NCBI RefSeq assembly: GCF_000503775.1
Contig: NZ_KI629782.1
Coordinates: 1,810,579 to 1,874,578 of the forward strand
Length of the DNA: 64,000 nt
Origin: Brevibacillus panacihumi W25
Lineage (GTDB): Bacteria; Bacillota; Bacilli; Brevibacillales; Brevibacillaceae
Direction of reading: 5' to 3'
Both the position numbers and the translations under genes were made by a program. The stretch's first letter is position 1; each line of letters begins with the position of its first letter. This document shows positions 52,176-60,800 of this stretch, one piece after another. The notes beneath the pieces are model-generated. The model was not told the DNA's origin. It worked only from the letters and a program-made list of their open reading frames with translations, and ran no database searches.

Positions 52176-52313
52176 TCACTTCTTCTCTCTCTTTTTCCCC
52201 AAGCGGCTCAGGACTTCGCGCCCGCGCTCCTTCACCTTGTCGTCATGGACCTGCAAGGGACGCTTTTTCATCATCCCGTTCTTCGAAGTGTCAGGGCGTT
52301 GATCTGCTCGCAT
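52176..52313 (-). CDS. Small basic protein coupled to the DUF3886 gene, unknown
   Basis: 45 residues, about a third Lys and Arg, ending KKREKK. Its ATG shares a base with the stop of the DUF3886 gene (TGATG), a classic translational-coupling arrangement, and it ends in a proper TGA. Possibly nucleic-acid-binding by charge. Expression is inferred only from the overlap and upstream GC-rich GGGGGC. Confidence 0.6.
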   Translation of the reverse strand: MRADQRPDTSKNGMMKKRPLQVHDDKVKERGREVLSRLGKKREKK

Positions 52314-52591
52314 CAGCTATACTTGCCCCCGCCTTTTTTGTCGTACTCGGCAAGCAGCTCCCCAAAGCTCTTGTTGCGCTCACGCTCCTCCTGTTCGCGC
52401 CGCTTTTGCTCGGCAGCTTCCCGGGCTTGCCGCTCATTTTGCTCCTTAATCTCTTTTTCCAACTGCTTCAACTTGCCCAATGCATCTGCGTTGAGAATTT
52501 CTTTGACATTCAATCCATTCTTCGCATCTGTCAGTTCCGTTTGTTGGTTGTGAGAACGCTGCTGCGGGTGACGTTTTTGTTTTTTCGCCAT
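52313..52591 (-). CDS. DUF3886 (YqkE-like) charged helical protein
   Basis: 92 residues, very rich in Lys, Glu and Gln, with a long predicted coiled-coil helix (about 38-75) and the conserved SFGELLAEYDKK near the end, matching the YqkE/DUF3886 family of Bacillales. AGGAAAGG precedes the ATG. Function is unknown. Confidence 0.82.
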   Translation of the reverse strand: MAKKQKRHPQQRSHNQQTELTDAKNGLNVKEILNADALGKLKQLEKEIKEQNERQAREAAEQKRREQEERERNKSFGELLAEYDKKGGGKYS

Positions 52592-52722
52592 ATTGGATCA
52601 AACCTTTCCTGTATAGATTTCCTCATTCAATTGTTTCATTTGGGTCATACTACGGTCATGCAAACGGTTCTGACCTCTTTGTGGTCGCGCCGCGAGCCTG
52701 ATTGAGTAGAGGAGGAGAAGAC

Positions 52723-52854
52723 ATGGTGCGCAACAAGGAAAAAGACTTTGGAAAAACGGCGGAAATCCGCGGACCCAAAGCTCAATCGGAAGCTGTCCGT
52801 TCAGACGGCTCCATCAATAGTGAACCACAAGAACGCTTAAAAGAAAACCGCTGA
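52723..52854 (+). CDS. Small acid-soluble spore protein, SspK-like
   Basis: 43 residues; GGAGGAGAAGAC just before the ATG. The MVRNKEKDF start and RSDGSINSEPQERLK end match my recollection of the SspK family (RADGS-N-PQERM). Such minor spore proteins accumulate in the forespore. A search against the SspK family would confirm it. Confidence 0.6.
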   Translation: MVRNKEKDFGKTAEIRGPKAQSEAVRSDGSINSEPQERLKENR

Positions 52855-52864
52855 TAGACAGGAA

Positions 52865-52904
52865 AACGCCGATCCGACAGATTACGAGGATCGGCGCTTT
52901 TTAC
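52865..52904. terminator. Terminator between the SspK-like and glycosyltransferase genes
   Basis: AACGCCGATCC and GGATCGGCG form the stem, followed by a T run; A-rich bases on the left allow use from the other strand. Confidence 0.85.
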
Positions 52905-53718
52905 GACCCTCTGGACGGAGAGTCGCTGGATACAATACACGCTCTTGCTTCAGAACGGTCAGCTTATCAACAAACTGGAAATGAAGCCCGTTTTTCCATA
53001 GCTTGCGCCCCATATCCCGCTCCATCGCCGTACGAATCAAAGCCTGGAAAAGACCTGTACGCAGCAAGGTTTCCCGGGGGACGGAGACGTGCTCTGTCGT
53101 AAACAATGTCCAGGGTGCATGATGATCCTCCATTTTAGACCCGTAGGCACGCTGGATGGCAAGCCTGCGCTGCGCTTCGGGGCACGGCAGGCCGAGATGG
53201 AATGGAAGACCGCTTGCGATCTGATTCTCCTCCAGTAGCGGCAGGATGCGTGCAGGCGTGTGGGGCCGTTTGATCTGCGGATATTGCTCCAGCCAGCTGC
53301 TGCACTCCTCGTGCTGTTTTGCCGAAAAGCGCGGATCGTAGACCGAATAGATCCGCTTGGCGTCCAGACCGAGCAGCACCAGCCTGGGATCGTGCAGATG
53401 GGCCTGCATATGTGTGCCGATGAACTCCCGCGGTACCATCATATTGCTGGCAAGAAAAACGACCAGGCTGCCACGGCTCTGCACAACCCCTTCATTAACT
53501 AACCGATAAAAAGGCAATCTCCGTTGAAAACGGACGTAGCGCAGGGAGAAATTGGCTGCAAACTGGGCGACCTTTTGCTGCGTATCGTCTGTAGAGCCAT
53601 TGTCTATCACAATCACTTCAAAATGATCGAATGACGTTAATTGCAGATTGAGGCAAAACAAGGTATACAGGAGCTGATCAGCTACATCTCTCGTTGGTAT
53701 CACGACGCTGGTAAGCAT
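52882..53718 (-). CDS. Family 2 glycosyltransferase
   Basis: 278 residues from the ATG at 53718 after GGGGAGATC; a ten-codon upstream extension is less likely. N-terminal GT-A fold: VVIPTRDVADQL and VIDNGSTDDTQQKV (nucleotide-sugar binding Asp). The central region differs from common GT2 enzymes. No membrane segment is clear. It may glycosylate a spore-coat or exosporium component, but this is inferred only from neighbouring spore-type genes. Confidence 0.85.
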   Translation of the reverse strand: MLTSVVIPTRDVADQLLYTLFCLNLQLTSFDHFEVIVIDNGSTDDTQQKVAQFAANFSLRYVRFQRRLPFYRLVNEGVVQSRGSLVVFLASNMMVPREFIGTHMQAHLHDPRLVLLGLDAKRIYSVYDPRFSAKQHEECSSWLEQYPQIKRPHTPARILPLLEENQIASGLPFHLGLPCPEAQRRLAIQRAYGSKMEDHHAPWTLFTTEHVSVPRETLLRTGLFQALIRTAMERDMGRKLWKNGLHFQFVDKLTVLKQERVLYPATLRPEGRKKRRSS

Positions 53719-53872
53719 CTGATCTCCCCTTTTCTTGATTACGTACATCTATCTGCATCTTATGCGCAAATCAGCATATTGGGCTGGGCGCAGCAGAGCC
53801 AGACATGGTATAACACGGGTCTGCTTTACACATCCTACGATCAGAAAGCTGCGGAAAAGGAGGCCTGATCTC

Positions 53873-54205
53873 ATGGACGAGAAGAAGAAGCAATCCATTG
53901 ATGGCACGTTCCCACACCAAATCAGCGCACCTGACTACAAGACATCCCCCCTCTCGATTCAAGAACCATTCGTCAACGAATTCGGGGTCATCATCGGCGA
54001 CAGCTTTTACGATTCAAAAAACTCTCCGCTGAATCAGTGGAGCACTGATACGGATCCCTCCGTCATGGCAGGCGACCGGTGGGTCCACCCGACCAATGAC
54101 ATCGGCTGGAACACGCGCGAGAACCGTGAACTGCTGGAAAACAAGCAATTCAAGGGAGCGAGATTCATGCACCCGACCTTGGATGTCAGCAAAGGAAAAG
54201 ATTAG
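53873..54205 (+). CDS. DUF3905 protein
   Basis: 110 residues from the ATG at 53873, preceded by AAAAGGAGGCC. The repeated Trp/His-Pro motifs DRWVHPTNDIGW and RFMHPTLDVS match DUF3905, a family largely confined to Bacillales spore-formers. Function is unknown. Confidence 0.75.
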   Translation: MDEKKKQSIDGTFPHQISAPDYKTSPLSIQEPFVNEFGVIIGDSFYDSKNSPLNQWSTDTDPSVMAGDRWVHPTNDIGWNTRENRELLENKQFKGARFMHPTLDVSKGKD

Positions 54206-54301
54206 GAAACATCCCCCCTTGCGCCCATTCGGCTCCATGCGAATGGGCGTCGTTCCATTTATGGTACAATAGAGAATGAAAACAACGAGAGGGGTTTGTC
54301 C

Positions 54302-54601
54302 ATGAGCATCAGGCTTGTCATCGAGCCCGCGTTCTCACTCGCTTATCAACGCTATGCCGGTTTTGAGCCGGGCGAGACCCTTCGCTTGTATGCGAGAACG
54401 AGCGGACCGGGTACAGGCGGACTTTTTTATGCGATCGAAAAAGACGAATACATGGCAGAGGATGCCATCTTTGAAGTAGAAGGATTGCGATTCGTCATCC
54501 GGCCATCCGACTTCTGGTTTTTCGATGGGGGTACGCTTCGCTACAATCCGTTATATGGGGAATACGGTTTTTCATTCTTTAATCCGCGGCTGGAGGAATA
54601 G
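54302..54601 (+). CDS. HesB/YneR-like protein without cysteines
   Basis: 99 residues from the ATG at 54302 after GAGAGGGG. The fold resembles A-type Fe-S carriers, with the aromatic FWFFDGGTLRYNP segment of the YneR branch. It has no cysteine, so it cannot bind an Fe-S cluster like IscA; the YneR group is known for this. Function is unknown. Confidence 0.8.
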   Translation: MSIRLVIEPAFSLAYQRYAGFEPGETLRLYARTSGPGTGGLFYAIEKDEYMAEDAIFEVEGLRFVIRPSDFWFFDGGTLRYNPLYGEYGFSFFNPRLEE

Positions 54602-54636
54602 GGATTCCCCCATGACAACAGTAGGAGGAACAATCA

Positions 54637-55758
54637 ATGAAAAAACGAGGCTCCGTCCTTTTGGCCATTGGCGCGTTTTTATTAGCCAATCTCAAGTGGA
54701 TTTTGGGGTTACTGAAGTTTTCGAAATTTGGCACGACCCTGCTTTCCATGGCGATCAGCCTGGGGGCATATGCGATGTTTTACGGCTGGAAATTTGCCGT
54801 CGCCATCGTCTATTTGATCTTCGTCCATGAAATGGGGCATCTCGTCGCGGCCAAACGCAAAGGGATCGCCACGTCTCCAGCCATTTTCATCCCTTTTGCA
54901 GGGGCCATGATCTCCATGAAGGATCACCCCCGGGATGCCGGAACGGAGGCTTATCTGGCCTATGGCGGGCCGCTCGCAGGCCTTGTGTCGTTTTTGCCTG
55001 CCTTGCCGCTCTATTGGTATACCCAAGACCCTTTCTGGGCTTTAGTCATCTATCTAGGAGCTCTGCTCAATCTGTTCAATCTGATGCCAATCTCGCCGCT
55101 GGACGGGGGACGCATCGTCTCTGTCTTGTCCACCAAGATCTGGTTCATTGGGTTAATCGGAGTAGGGGTAATGTTGTTCTTCTCCCCGGGACCCATCATG
55201 GTGTTCATCTTCATCATTGGTCTCATTACCTGGTGGAACCGTCTGCGTGAAAGCTACCAGCACCAAGTGCTGCAAACAGAAAAAGAAATGGTGCACGAAT
55301 TCCTGCATGAGATCGCCCAATGGCCCACGCTGGAGTCTTCCTGGTATAAGCGCATGAGCTTGAATGAACGGGCAAGCCGATTGGCCCAGCTGCCCCCGCA
55401 AAAAGGCTTTCTCATTCCCTTTTTGCATGACGAGCAGCGTTTAAAGCGCGACCGTGAACGGCTTGACAAAGTCTACACGAACCGTCTTCTCGACCTTTTC
55501 CGCGAATGGGAACGTGAGCCAGTGCTGTTCATCGACAGCGACCCGAATCGTCCTGCTCCCTCCCCTACCCTGGAAGAAGGAGAGCGCGTGGCACGTCAAA
55601 GGCTGACAGAAGTCGAAGAACAGATGCATCGTCTGTCAACCTATTACGTCGCACCAGCTTCGACCAAGTGGAAAGTGCTGGCTGCTTATCTGGGACTGGC
55701 GGCGGTCTTGTCTATTTTCTTCGTTATCGGCCAACAATGGCTGCATCAAGGGTTTTGA
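54637..55758 (+). CDS. Site-2-protease-type M50 metallopeptidase
   Basis: 373 residues with AGGAGGAAC before the ATG. The zinc motif HEMGH is at 64-68 (Glu65 catalytic) and the second zinc ligand is in MPISPLDGGR. About six membrane segments lie in the first 200 residues; a charged cytoplasmic region (about 205-345) and a last helix follow. It cleaves substrate within or near the membrane. It is not SpoIVFB by context; the substrate is unknown. Confidence 0.9.
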   Translation: MKKRGSVLLAIGAFLLANLKWILGLLKFSKFGTTLLSMAISLGAYAMFYGWKFAVAIVYLIFVHEMGHLVAAKRKGIATSPAIFIPFAGAMISMKDHPRDAGTEAYLAYGGPLAGLVSFLPALPLYWYTQDPFWALVIYLGALLNLFNLMPISPLDGGRIVSVLSTKIWFIGLIGVGVMLFFSPGPIMVFIFIIGLITWWNRLRESYQHQVLQTEKEMVHEFLHEIAQWPTLESSWYKRMSLNERASRLAQLPPQKGFLIPFLHDEQRLKRDRERLDKVYTNRLLDLFREWEREPVLFIDSDPNRPAPSPTLEEGERVARQRLTEVEEQMHRLSTYYVAPASTKWKVLAAYLGLAAVLSIFFVIGQQWLHQGF

Positions 55759-55976
55759 TTCACCGCCTTAGAGCGCAAAAACCTGAGAAAAGGGTATCAG
55801 ATTCTCTATTTTCTCGGATAAAAGGGCGCCAATGCCCTGAATCGGGATTTATCGGTTTTGTCTGTTGACCAAAAACAATGTATGATAGGAAGGTGTACAT
55901 TCAAAATTTTCCACCATGTACCACACAAAAACATATTTACAAGAAAAAAGATTTTAAGAGAGGATGAACCTTCACA

Positions 55977-57326
55977 TTGGACACCGTTCCGATAGTGCTC
56001 AACCTGCTAGTAGTTATTCTGCTTGTATTTCTGAACGGCTTTTTCGTTGCCGCGGAGTTTTCTCTCGTCAAGGTGCGGCAAACTCGCCTCACGCAGTTGG
56101 TCAACGATGGGAACAAACGGGCCAAATACGCCCAAAAGGTTACACAGCAGCTTGACGCTTACCTTTCCGCTTGTCAGGTCGGGATCACGTTATCCTCGCT
56201 TGCTCTCGGTTGGGTCGGTGAACCAGCCATTTCCCACATGATTGTGGAGCCGTTGCTGGGGTTTGCGGGTGTTCCTGATTACTTGATTTCGGCGATCTCG
56301 ATCGGGATTGCGTTCGCCATTATCACGTTCCTGCATATCGTACTTGGCGAGCTGGCACCAAAATCTTTGGCGATTCAGAAAGCGGAAGAAACTTCTCTGT
56401 GGGTTGCAGCGCCTTTGATGTTCTTCCATAAATTGCTTTACCCGGCTATCTGGTTCCTGAACGGGACAGCCAATGCCATGATGAAACGCTTGGGCTTGGA
56501 GGTCCTCACAGAGCACGAAGCCGCCCATACGGAGGAAGAAATTCGTCTGTTGGTCAATCAAAGCCACCAAAGCGGGCATATTGACCAGACCGAACTCACC
56601 CTGGTCGAGCAGGTCTTTGACTTCTCCGAGACGCTGGTTCGGGAGACGATGGTTCCGCGTATCGATATGATTTGCTTGTACACCACGAATACCTTTGAAG
56701 AAAATCTCGAAATCATCCGAACTCAGCGCCACTCGCGTCTGCCTGTAGCAGATGAAGACAAGGACAATATCATCGGTTTTGTCCACGCCACTGACTTTTA
56801 CCTGGCGGCTCTGGAAAACGGACACGTGGAGCTGGAATCTCTGCTGCGTCCGGTCACAACCGTACCGGAGTCAATGGAAATCAGCGCCGTCTTGCGTCTG
56901 TTGCAGAAGAAACGCTCCCAAATGGCGATTGTCATCGATGAATACGGCGGTACTGCCGGTCTCGTGACGATGGAGGATATTTTGGAAGAGATCGTCGGTG
57001 ATATTCAGGACGAATTCGACGACGATGAACAGCCCGACATCGAGATTCTGGAAAACGGCTTCTCCGTTTCCGGCATGATGATGCTGACCCATTTGAACGA
57101 TTACCTTCCGTTTGATTTGGAATCCGAAGATGTGGATACCATCGGCGGCTGGTTATACAGTCAATTGGAAGAAGAGATTGCTGTAGACGCTTTTGTCGAA
57201 GTGCAGAACTATCTGTTCACCGTAAAAGAAATGGATAATCATCGTGTGACTCGCGTTCTGATTACACGCATGAATTCGGATGAAACCGATCCCGATCTGT
57301 CAGAACAACTGCTCACTGTATCCTGA
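55977..57326 (+). CDS. CNNM/CorC (HlyC)-family transporter with CBS domains
   Basis: 449 residues from a TTG at 55977, with GAGAGG a little distant upstream. Order: DUF21 membrane domain (three to four helices, NGFFVAAEFSLVKVR), two CBS domains (MVPRIDMICL..., RSQMAIVIDEYGGTAG), then a CorC_HlyC domain (about 345-430). Bacterial homologues export Mg2+ or act in cobalt/magnesium homeostasis. The 218-base gap before it holds a GTACAT/ATGTAC hairpin but no recognised magnesium sensor RNA. Confidence 0.92.
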   Translation: MDTVPIVLNLLVVILLVFLNGFFVAAEFSLVKVRQTRLTQLVNDGNKRAKYAQKVTQQLDAYLSACQVGITLSSLALGWVGEPAISHMIVEPLLGFAGVPDYLISAISIGIAFAIITFLHIVLGELAPKSLAIQKAEETSLWVAAPLMFFHKLLYPAIWFLNGTANAMMKRLGLEVLTEHEAAHTEEEIRLLVNQSHQSGHIDQTELTLVEQVFDFSETLVRETMVPRIDMICLYTTNTFEENLEIIRTQRHSRLPVADEDKDNIIGFVHATDFYLAALENGHVELESLLRPVTTVPESMEISAVLRLLQKKRSQMAIVIDEYGGTAGLVTMEDILEEIVGDIQDEFDDDEQPDIEILENGFSVSGMMMLTHLNDYLPFDLESEDVDTIGGWLYSQLEEEIAVDAFVEVQNYLFTVKEMDNHRVTRVLITRMNSDETDPDLSEQLLTVS

Positions 57327-57347
57327 CCATAAACGAAAAAGCAGAGC

Positions 57348-57383
57348 TCCCGCAGCCATTCCTGGACTGCGGGAGTTTTCTTT
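57348..57383. terminator. Bidirectional terminator between the CorC-type and CDF genes
   Basis: CTCCCGCAG and CTGCGGGAG form the stem, with A-rich and T-rich flanks for both convergent transcripts. Confidence 0.88.
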
Positions 57384-57397
57384 TTACCAGCTATTCG

Positions 57398-58399
57398 CTA
57401 TCTGTTTGTTTGTCTCACGCCATCTGATGAATCCGAGCTTGTTTCGGGCTTCCAATCCGTAATGCCATTGTCCTCCAGAATCCCCAAGGTGACATCGCTA
57501 ATATCCGGGTCGGCCAGCAGACTGTCACGCACCCTGAACTTGATATCGTCAGCCACAGATAGCATAAGACCCGGCCGCAGCTCCAAATAGCTCTCGACAT
57601 GGTAAAAGCGCCCCTCCTGGACGATCCGCAGCCGATTGATATCGGTCACATCCGGGTCCTGCAGAATGATCTTGGCCACTCGTTCCTCTATTTCCTTGGG
57701 AGCCGCGACCCCAATCAAACCAACCATATTGTCATAGCCTACCCGAAAGCCAACCCCGATCATCAAAAAGCCGATCAGAATCGTCGCTATTCCATCCAGC
57801 CAGGTGAACGTCGTAAACTGTGTCATGACTACAGCAAGCAAAGCCAGAAGAGCCCCCAGTGTCGCGACCAGATCTTCATAAAAAACCAGACGCGTGGGTG
57901 GGGCTGCACGTCCTACATTGCGAAAGGCGAGCGGCACGACACCCCAGCCCTTTGCCTCTACGCGCGCTTCATGCGCTATTTCCTTCATCGCTTTGATCAG
58001 AACGAAACCGTCTACGACAATGGCCAGGGTCAGAATCGCCGCATTCAGCCAAAAATGCGTGGAGACAGCGGGGACCTTCAGAAGATGGAACCCCTCCTTG
58101 ATGGTCTCGTAAGCCATGATGGTCACCACGATTACCGCAACCATGCAAAACAGGTTGATGACCCTTCCAAAGCCCGTGGGAAACCGGCGAGTCGGCTTTT
58201 TTTCGCCCAACACGCTCCCGAAAAAAACGAAGCCCTGATTGACCGCATCCGCAACAGAATGCATCGCGGACGCAAACATCGCTCCACTGCCGCTGTATGC
58301 AGCAGCAAAGCCTTTGACTAGCGCCAAGCCTGTATTTCCCAGAGCTGCCGTCGCTGAAGACGTGTTTCCTTTTTTCAGGGTTTCCCACAACGAAGCCAT
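57398..58399 (-). CDS. Cation diffusion facilitator (CDF) transporter
   Basis: 333 residues, six membrane segments and a cytoplasmic ferredoxin-like C-terminal domain. The helix-2 metal site is HSVAD (His47, Asp51), as in manganese/zinc CDF proteins of the YdbO type. It exports divalent metal in exchange for protons. GGAGGAGAG lies upstream of the ATG. Metal specificity is not certain. Confidence 0.9.
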   Translation of the reverse strand: MASLWETLKKGNTSSATAALGNTGLALVKGFAAAYSGSGAMFASAMHSVADAVNQGFVFFGSVLGEKKPTRRFPTGFGRVINLFCMVAVIVVTIMAYETIKEGFHLLKVPAVSTHFWLNAAILTLAIVVDGFVLIKAMKEIAHEARVEAKGWGVVPLAFRNVGRAAPPTRLVFYEDLVATLGALLALLAVVMTQFTTFTWLDGIATILIGFLMIGVGFRVGYDNMVGLIGVAAPKEIEERVAKIILQDPDVTDINRLRIVQEGRFYHVESYLELRPGLMLSVADDIKFRVRDSLLADPDISDVTLGILEDNGITDWKPETSSDSSDGVRQTNR

Positions 58400-58424
58400 C
58401 CTTTTTCTCTCCTCCTTGCCTTCC

Positions 58425-58739
58425 TTATCCGAGCAGTTTCAATCCGATGACCGAGCAGACAATCAATGCGATGCAAAAGAGCCTCATTCTATCTTTTGAC
58501 TCTCCGTACAAAAACATGCCAACTACTGTGCTGCCCACCGTGCCGATTCCCGTCCAAACTGCGTATGCTGTCCCCATTGCAATACCTGTCATGGCATAAG
58601 AAAGCAGGGCAAAGCTCAAGCCAAATCCTGCTACAAGGATAAGGTACGAGCGGACAGTACGCTCCCGGTTTACCATCGACATCCCCGTGACACCCACAAC
58701 TTCAAACAATCCGGCAAAAATCAAGGAAATCCATGTCAT
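58425..58739 (-). CDS. SMR guanidinium exporter, second subunit
   Basis: 104 residues, four membrane helices, with the conserved Glu in FEVVG (helix 1) and [11 protein letters not shown] (helix 3). It overlaps the preceding SMR gene by four bases, forming a pair like B. subtilis YkkC/YkkD (GdnC/GdnD). The guanidine-I riboswitch upstream points to guanidinium as substrate. Confidence 0.92.
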   Translation of the reverse strand: MTWISLIFAGLFEVVGVTGMSMVNRERTVRSYLILVAGFGLSFALLSYAMTGIAMGTAYAVWTGIGTVGSTVVGMFLYGESKDRMRLFCIALIVCSVIGLKLLG

Positions 58740-59089
58740 GACGCCCTCTCCTCCTCTCGTACGGAGTCTGCCTGCTCAGGAGTAGCCAGCTTCAGTCCGA
58801 TGATTCCTGCCAATAGCAAAGCAATAAGAATCAGCTTGCTCAAGCGAAACGGCTCGTCAAAAAAAAGCATCTCGCTGATGACGGTTCCTGCCGTTCCCAG
58901 CCCGACAAAGACTGCGTACACCGTACTGGTCGGGAGCTTTTTACTTGCGTAGATCAGTACGCCAAAGCTTACAATAATCGCGATTACCGTCAATCCCCAT
59001 GTCAGAACGCTGTCCGCGTGCTTCAGACCTGCAACCCACATGACTTCAAAAAAACCTGCCAGAACAACCAGCATCCACGTCTTGTTCAT
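58736..59089 (-). CDS. SMR guanidinium exporter, first subunit
   Basis: 117 residues, four membrane helices, the conserved Glu in FFEVMW and the [14 protein letters not shown] segment; an acidic tail of about 12 residues extends past the core. The ATG follows GGGGAGAAC. It likely forms a heterodimer with the overlapping second subunit and pumps guanidinium out using protons. Confidence 0.92.
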   Translation of the reverse strand: MNKTWMLVVLAGFFEVMWVAGLKHADSVLTWGLTVIAIIVSFGVLIYASKKLPTSTVYAVFVGLGTAGTVISEMLFFDEPFRLSKLILIALLLAGIIGLKLATPEQADSVREEERAS

Positions 59090-59136
59090 TTCGATGTTCT
59101 CCCCTCTCTGCCTGTATCATTCCCTGACGAAAAGAC

Positions 59137-59180
59137 AAAAAAGCCCGAAAGAATATCTCTTAGATACTCTCCCGGGCTTT
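59137..59180 (-). terminator. Terminator of the guanidine riboswitch
   Basis: On the minus strand AAAGCCCGGG...CGGGCTTT and six T residues; it overlaps the 3' side of the aptamer, so ligand binding would allow read-through. Confidence 0.88.
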
Positions 59181-59262
59181 TATCCCTCCGTGTGCACGGC
59201 TCTTCGCCGTGGGTTTTCTCTCGGACCAGACCGGACGAATTCCGCGGAACCCTAGAAAACAC
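59165..59262 (-). ncRNA. Guanidine-I riboswitch (ykkC)
   Basis: On the minus strand: TTCTAGGGTTCCG, then CTGGTCCGAGAGAAAACC, the CACGG hairpin with GCCGTG, and ACACGGAGGGATAAAAG. These are the conserved blocks of the ykkC class I guanidine riboswitch in order. It turns on the SMR pair when guanidine is present. Confidence 0.95.
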
Positions 59263-59270
59263 TTCCTTAC

Positions 59271-59299
59271 ATTGTACACGAACAGTTCTTCTTTGAAAA
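59271..59299 (-). promoter_or_regulatory. Promoter of the guanidine riboswitch transcript
   Basis: On the minus strand TTTTCA (59294-59299), 17 bases, TACAAT (59271-59276), directly upstream of the aptamer. Confidence 0.6.
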
Positions 59300-59302
59300 G
59301 AT

Positions 59303-60628
59303 CTAAAAAATCAGGAAGCCAAGACTGATAATGGTACCTGTAACCAGCAACAGCATCAGACAGTATCCCATGATGTCACGCGCGCCCAGTCCTGCCAGAG
59401 CCAGTACTGGCAAGGCCCAGAATGGCTGGATCAGGTTGGTCCAGGCATCGCCCCAGGCAATCGCCATCGCGACCTTGGCATGGGAAACGCCGAGCTCGGA
59501 CGCTACTGGCAGCATGATTGGCGCTTGTACAGCCCACTGTCCGCCGCCAGATGGAATAAAGATGTTGAGCAAACCTGCGCTCCAGAATGTGAAAAGCGGG
59601 AACGTAGTCGGCGTGGAGATGCTGATGAACCATTGGGACATGGTAGCAGCCAGCCCTGATGCCGTAATCATGCCGATGATCCCGGCGTAAAACGGAAACT
59701 GCACAACGATTCCGCTCGTCGTCTTGACCGCATCGTTCATCGCATCCAAAAATTTGCGCGGTGTACCGTGCAGCAAAATCCCCAGGAACAAAAAGGCCAT
59801 GATGACGACATCCAGATTCAGCGCGAATCCTTTTTCAGCAAAATAGGAAACGAGATATACAATTCCCATTAACGAAACCAGGATCGAAAGAAGCTTGCTG
59901 TTTTCCATCTTCGCAGCCGGGCTGTTGGCGTCCATTGCCTCTGCACCTGCTGCTGTCTCTTCTACCGCGGCACCTTCCCCTTTGAAGACAATGCGGTCTT
60001 TTTCCGCAGGCATCATCAGACGGTTTACCATCGGCAGCACAATCATGATTGCGATCACAATCGTCAGGTTCATCGCAGAGAACATGGTTTCACTGGTCGG
60101 AATAATCCCAATGATGTCCTGCATGCTGTGATTTTCAGTCGCAATGGTCAACGGCACAGAGCCAGCCAAGCCGCCGTGCCAGACAACGAATCCGCTGTAC
60201 GCGCTGGCTACCAGCAGACGATAGTCTACCTTTGCTACCTGATTCGCCAATTCACGAGCAAGCAATGCGCTGATCACAAGCCCGAAGCCCCAGTTGATCC
60301 AGTTGGCCACACAGGAGACCAGTGTGACGAGAATAATCGCCTGGCCTGGCGATTTGGCGAGGCTAGCCAGAGAGCGCAGTCCTTTTTTACAGATATCCGT
60401 ACTGGCCAAGGTATGTCCGGTAATCAGGATCAGTACCATCTGCATCGTAAAGCCGAGGAGAGACCAGAACCCGCCTCCCCAAAAGCCGATCATCTCCATC
60501 GGCGACTTGCCGTTGATGAAAATGCCTCCCAAGAAAACGATAAAGGTAAGAATGACAGCAAACAAGAAGGCATCCGGCAAATAGCGCTGCACCATTTTGA
60601 CCGATGCGTTGGTTAGGACTCGAAACAC
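59303..60628 (-). CDS. Short-chain fatty acid permease AtoE family
   Basis: 441 residues from a GTG at 60628, seven bases after AAGGGG; an ATG at 60634 is only a base or two from that site, and one at 60652 is further upstream. About twelve membrane segments with the AtoE features FIPSGGGQWAVQAPI and WGDAWTNLIQPFWALP. It imports short-chain fatty acids such as acetoacetate or butyrate. A sigma-54 promoter and adjacent AtoC/AtoS-like regulators suggest induced uptake. Confidence 0.9.
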   Translation of the reverse strand: MFRVLTNASVKMVQRYLPDAFLFAVILTFIVFLGGIFINGKSPMEMIGFWGGGFWSLLGFTMQMVLILITGHTLASTDICKKGLRSLASLAKSPGQAIILVTLVSCVANWINWGFGLVISALLARELANQVAKVDYRLLVASAYSGFVVWHGGLAGSVPLTIATENHSMQDIIGIIPTSETMFSAMNLTIVIAIMIVLPMVNRLMMPAEKDRIVFKGEGAAVEETAAGAEAMDANSPAAKMENSKLLSILVSLMGIVYLVSYFAEKGFALNLDVVIMAFLFLGILLHGTPRKFLDAMNDAVKTTSGIVVQFPFYAGIIGMITASGLAATMSQWFISISTPTTFPLFTFWSAGLLNIFIPSGGGQWAVQAPIMLPVASELGVSHAKVAMAIAWGDAWTNLIQPFWALPVLALAGLGARDIMGYCLMLLLVTGTIISLGFLIF

Positions 60629-60675
60629 ATGCATACCCCTTCCTAAAAACATATCATTTCGTGTTTTAGGTATTG

Positions 60676-60690
60676 CAAGAGGTATGCCAA
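60676..60690 (-). promoter_or_regulatory. Sigma-54 promoter of the AtoE-type gene
   Basis: On the minus strand TGGCAT (60685-60690), five bases, TTGC (60676-60679), a near-consensus -24/-12 promoter. The predicted start is about 35 bases before the GTG start. Confidence 0.85.
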
Positions 60691-60762
60691 CGACAAAAAG
60701 TTATTCAAATCGTCAAAAATGAATGCGTTTACATCTGCGGCATGTAAGGAACTGACTACTTT

Positions 60763-60800
60763 TTACACACTTTGTAATCAACTTGCGCACTTACACTTGT
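60763..60800. promoter_or_regulatory. Candidate activator sites for the AtoC-like regulator
   Basis: Two similar sequences, TTACACACTTTGT (from 60763) and TTACACTTGT (60791-60800), are 28 bases apart and 75-110 bases upstream of the sigma-54 promoter. The second overlaps the regulator's stop. Confidence 0.45.

Noticed and set aside
55759-55976. Possible magnesium riboswitch (M-box) before the CorC-type gene
   Set aside because: The gap lacks the conserved M-box blocks; only small hairpins (AGGGC/GCCCT and GTACAT/ATGTAC) are visible.
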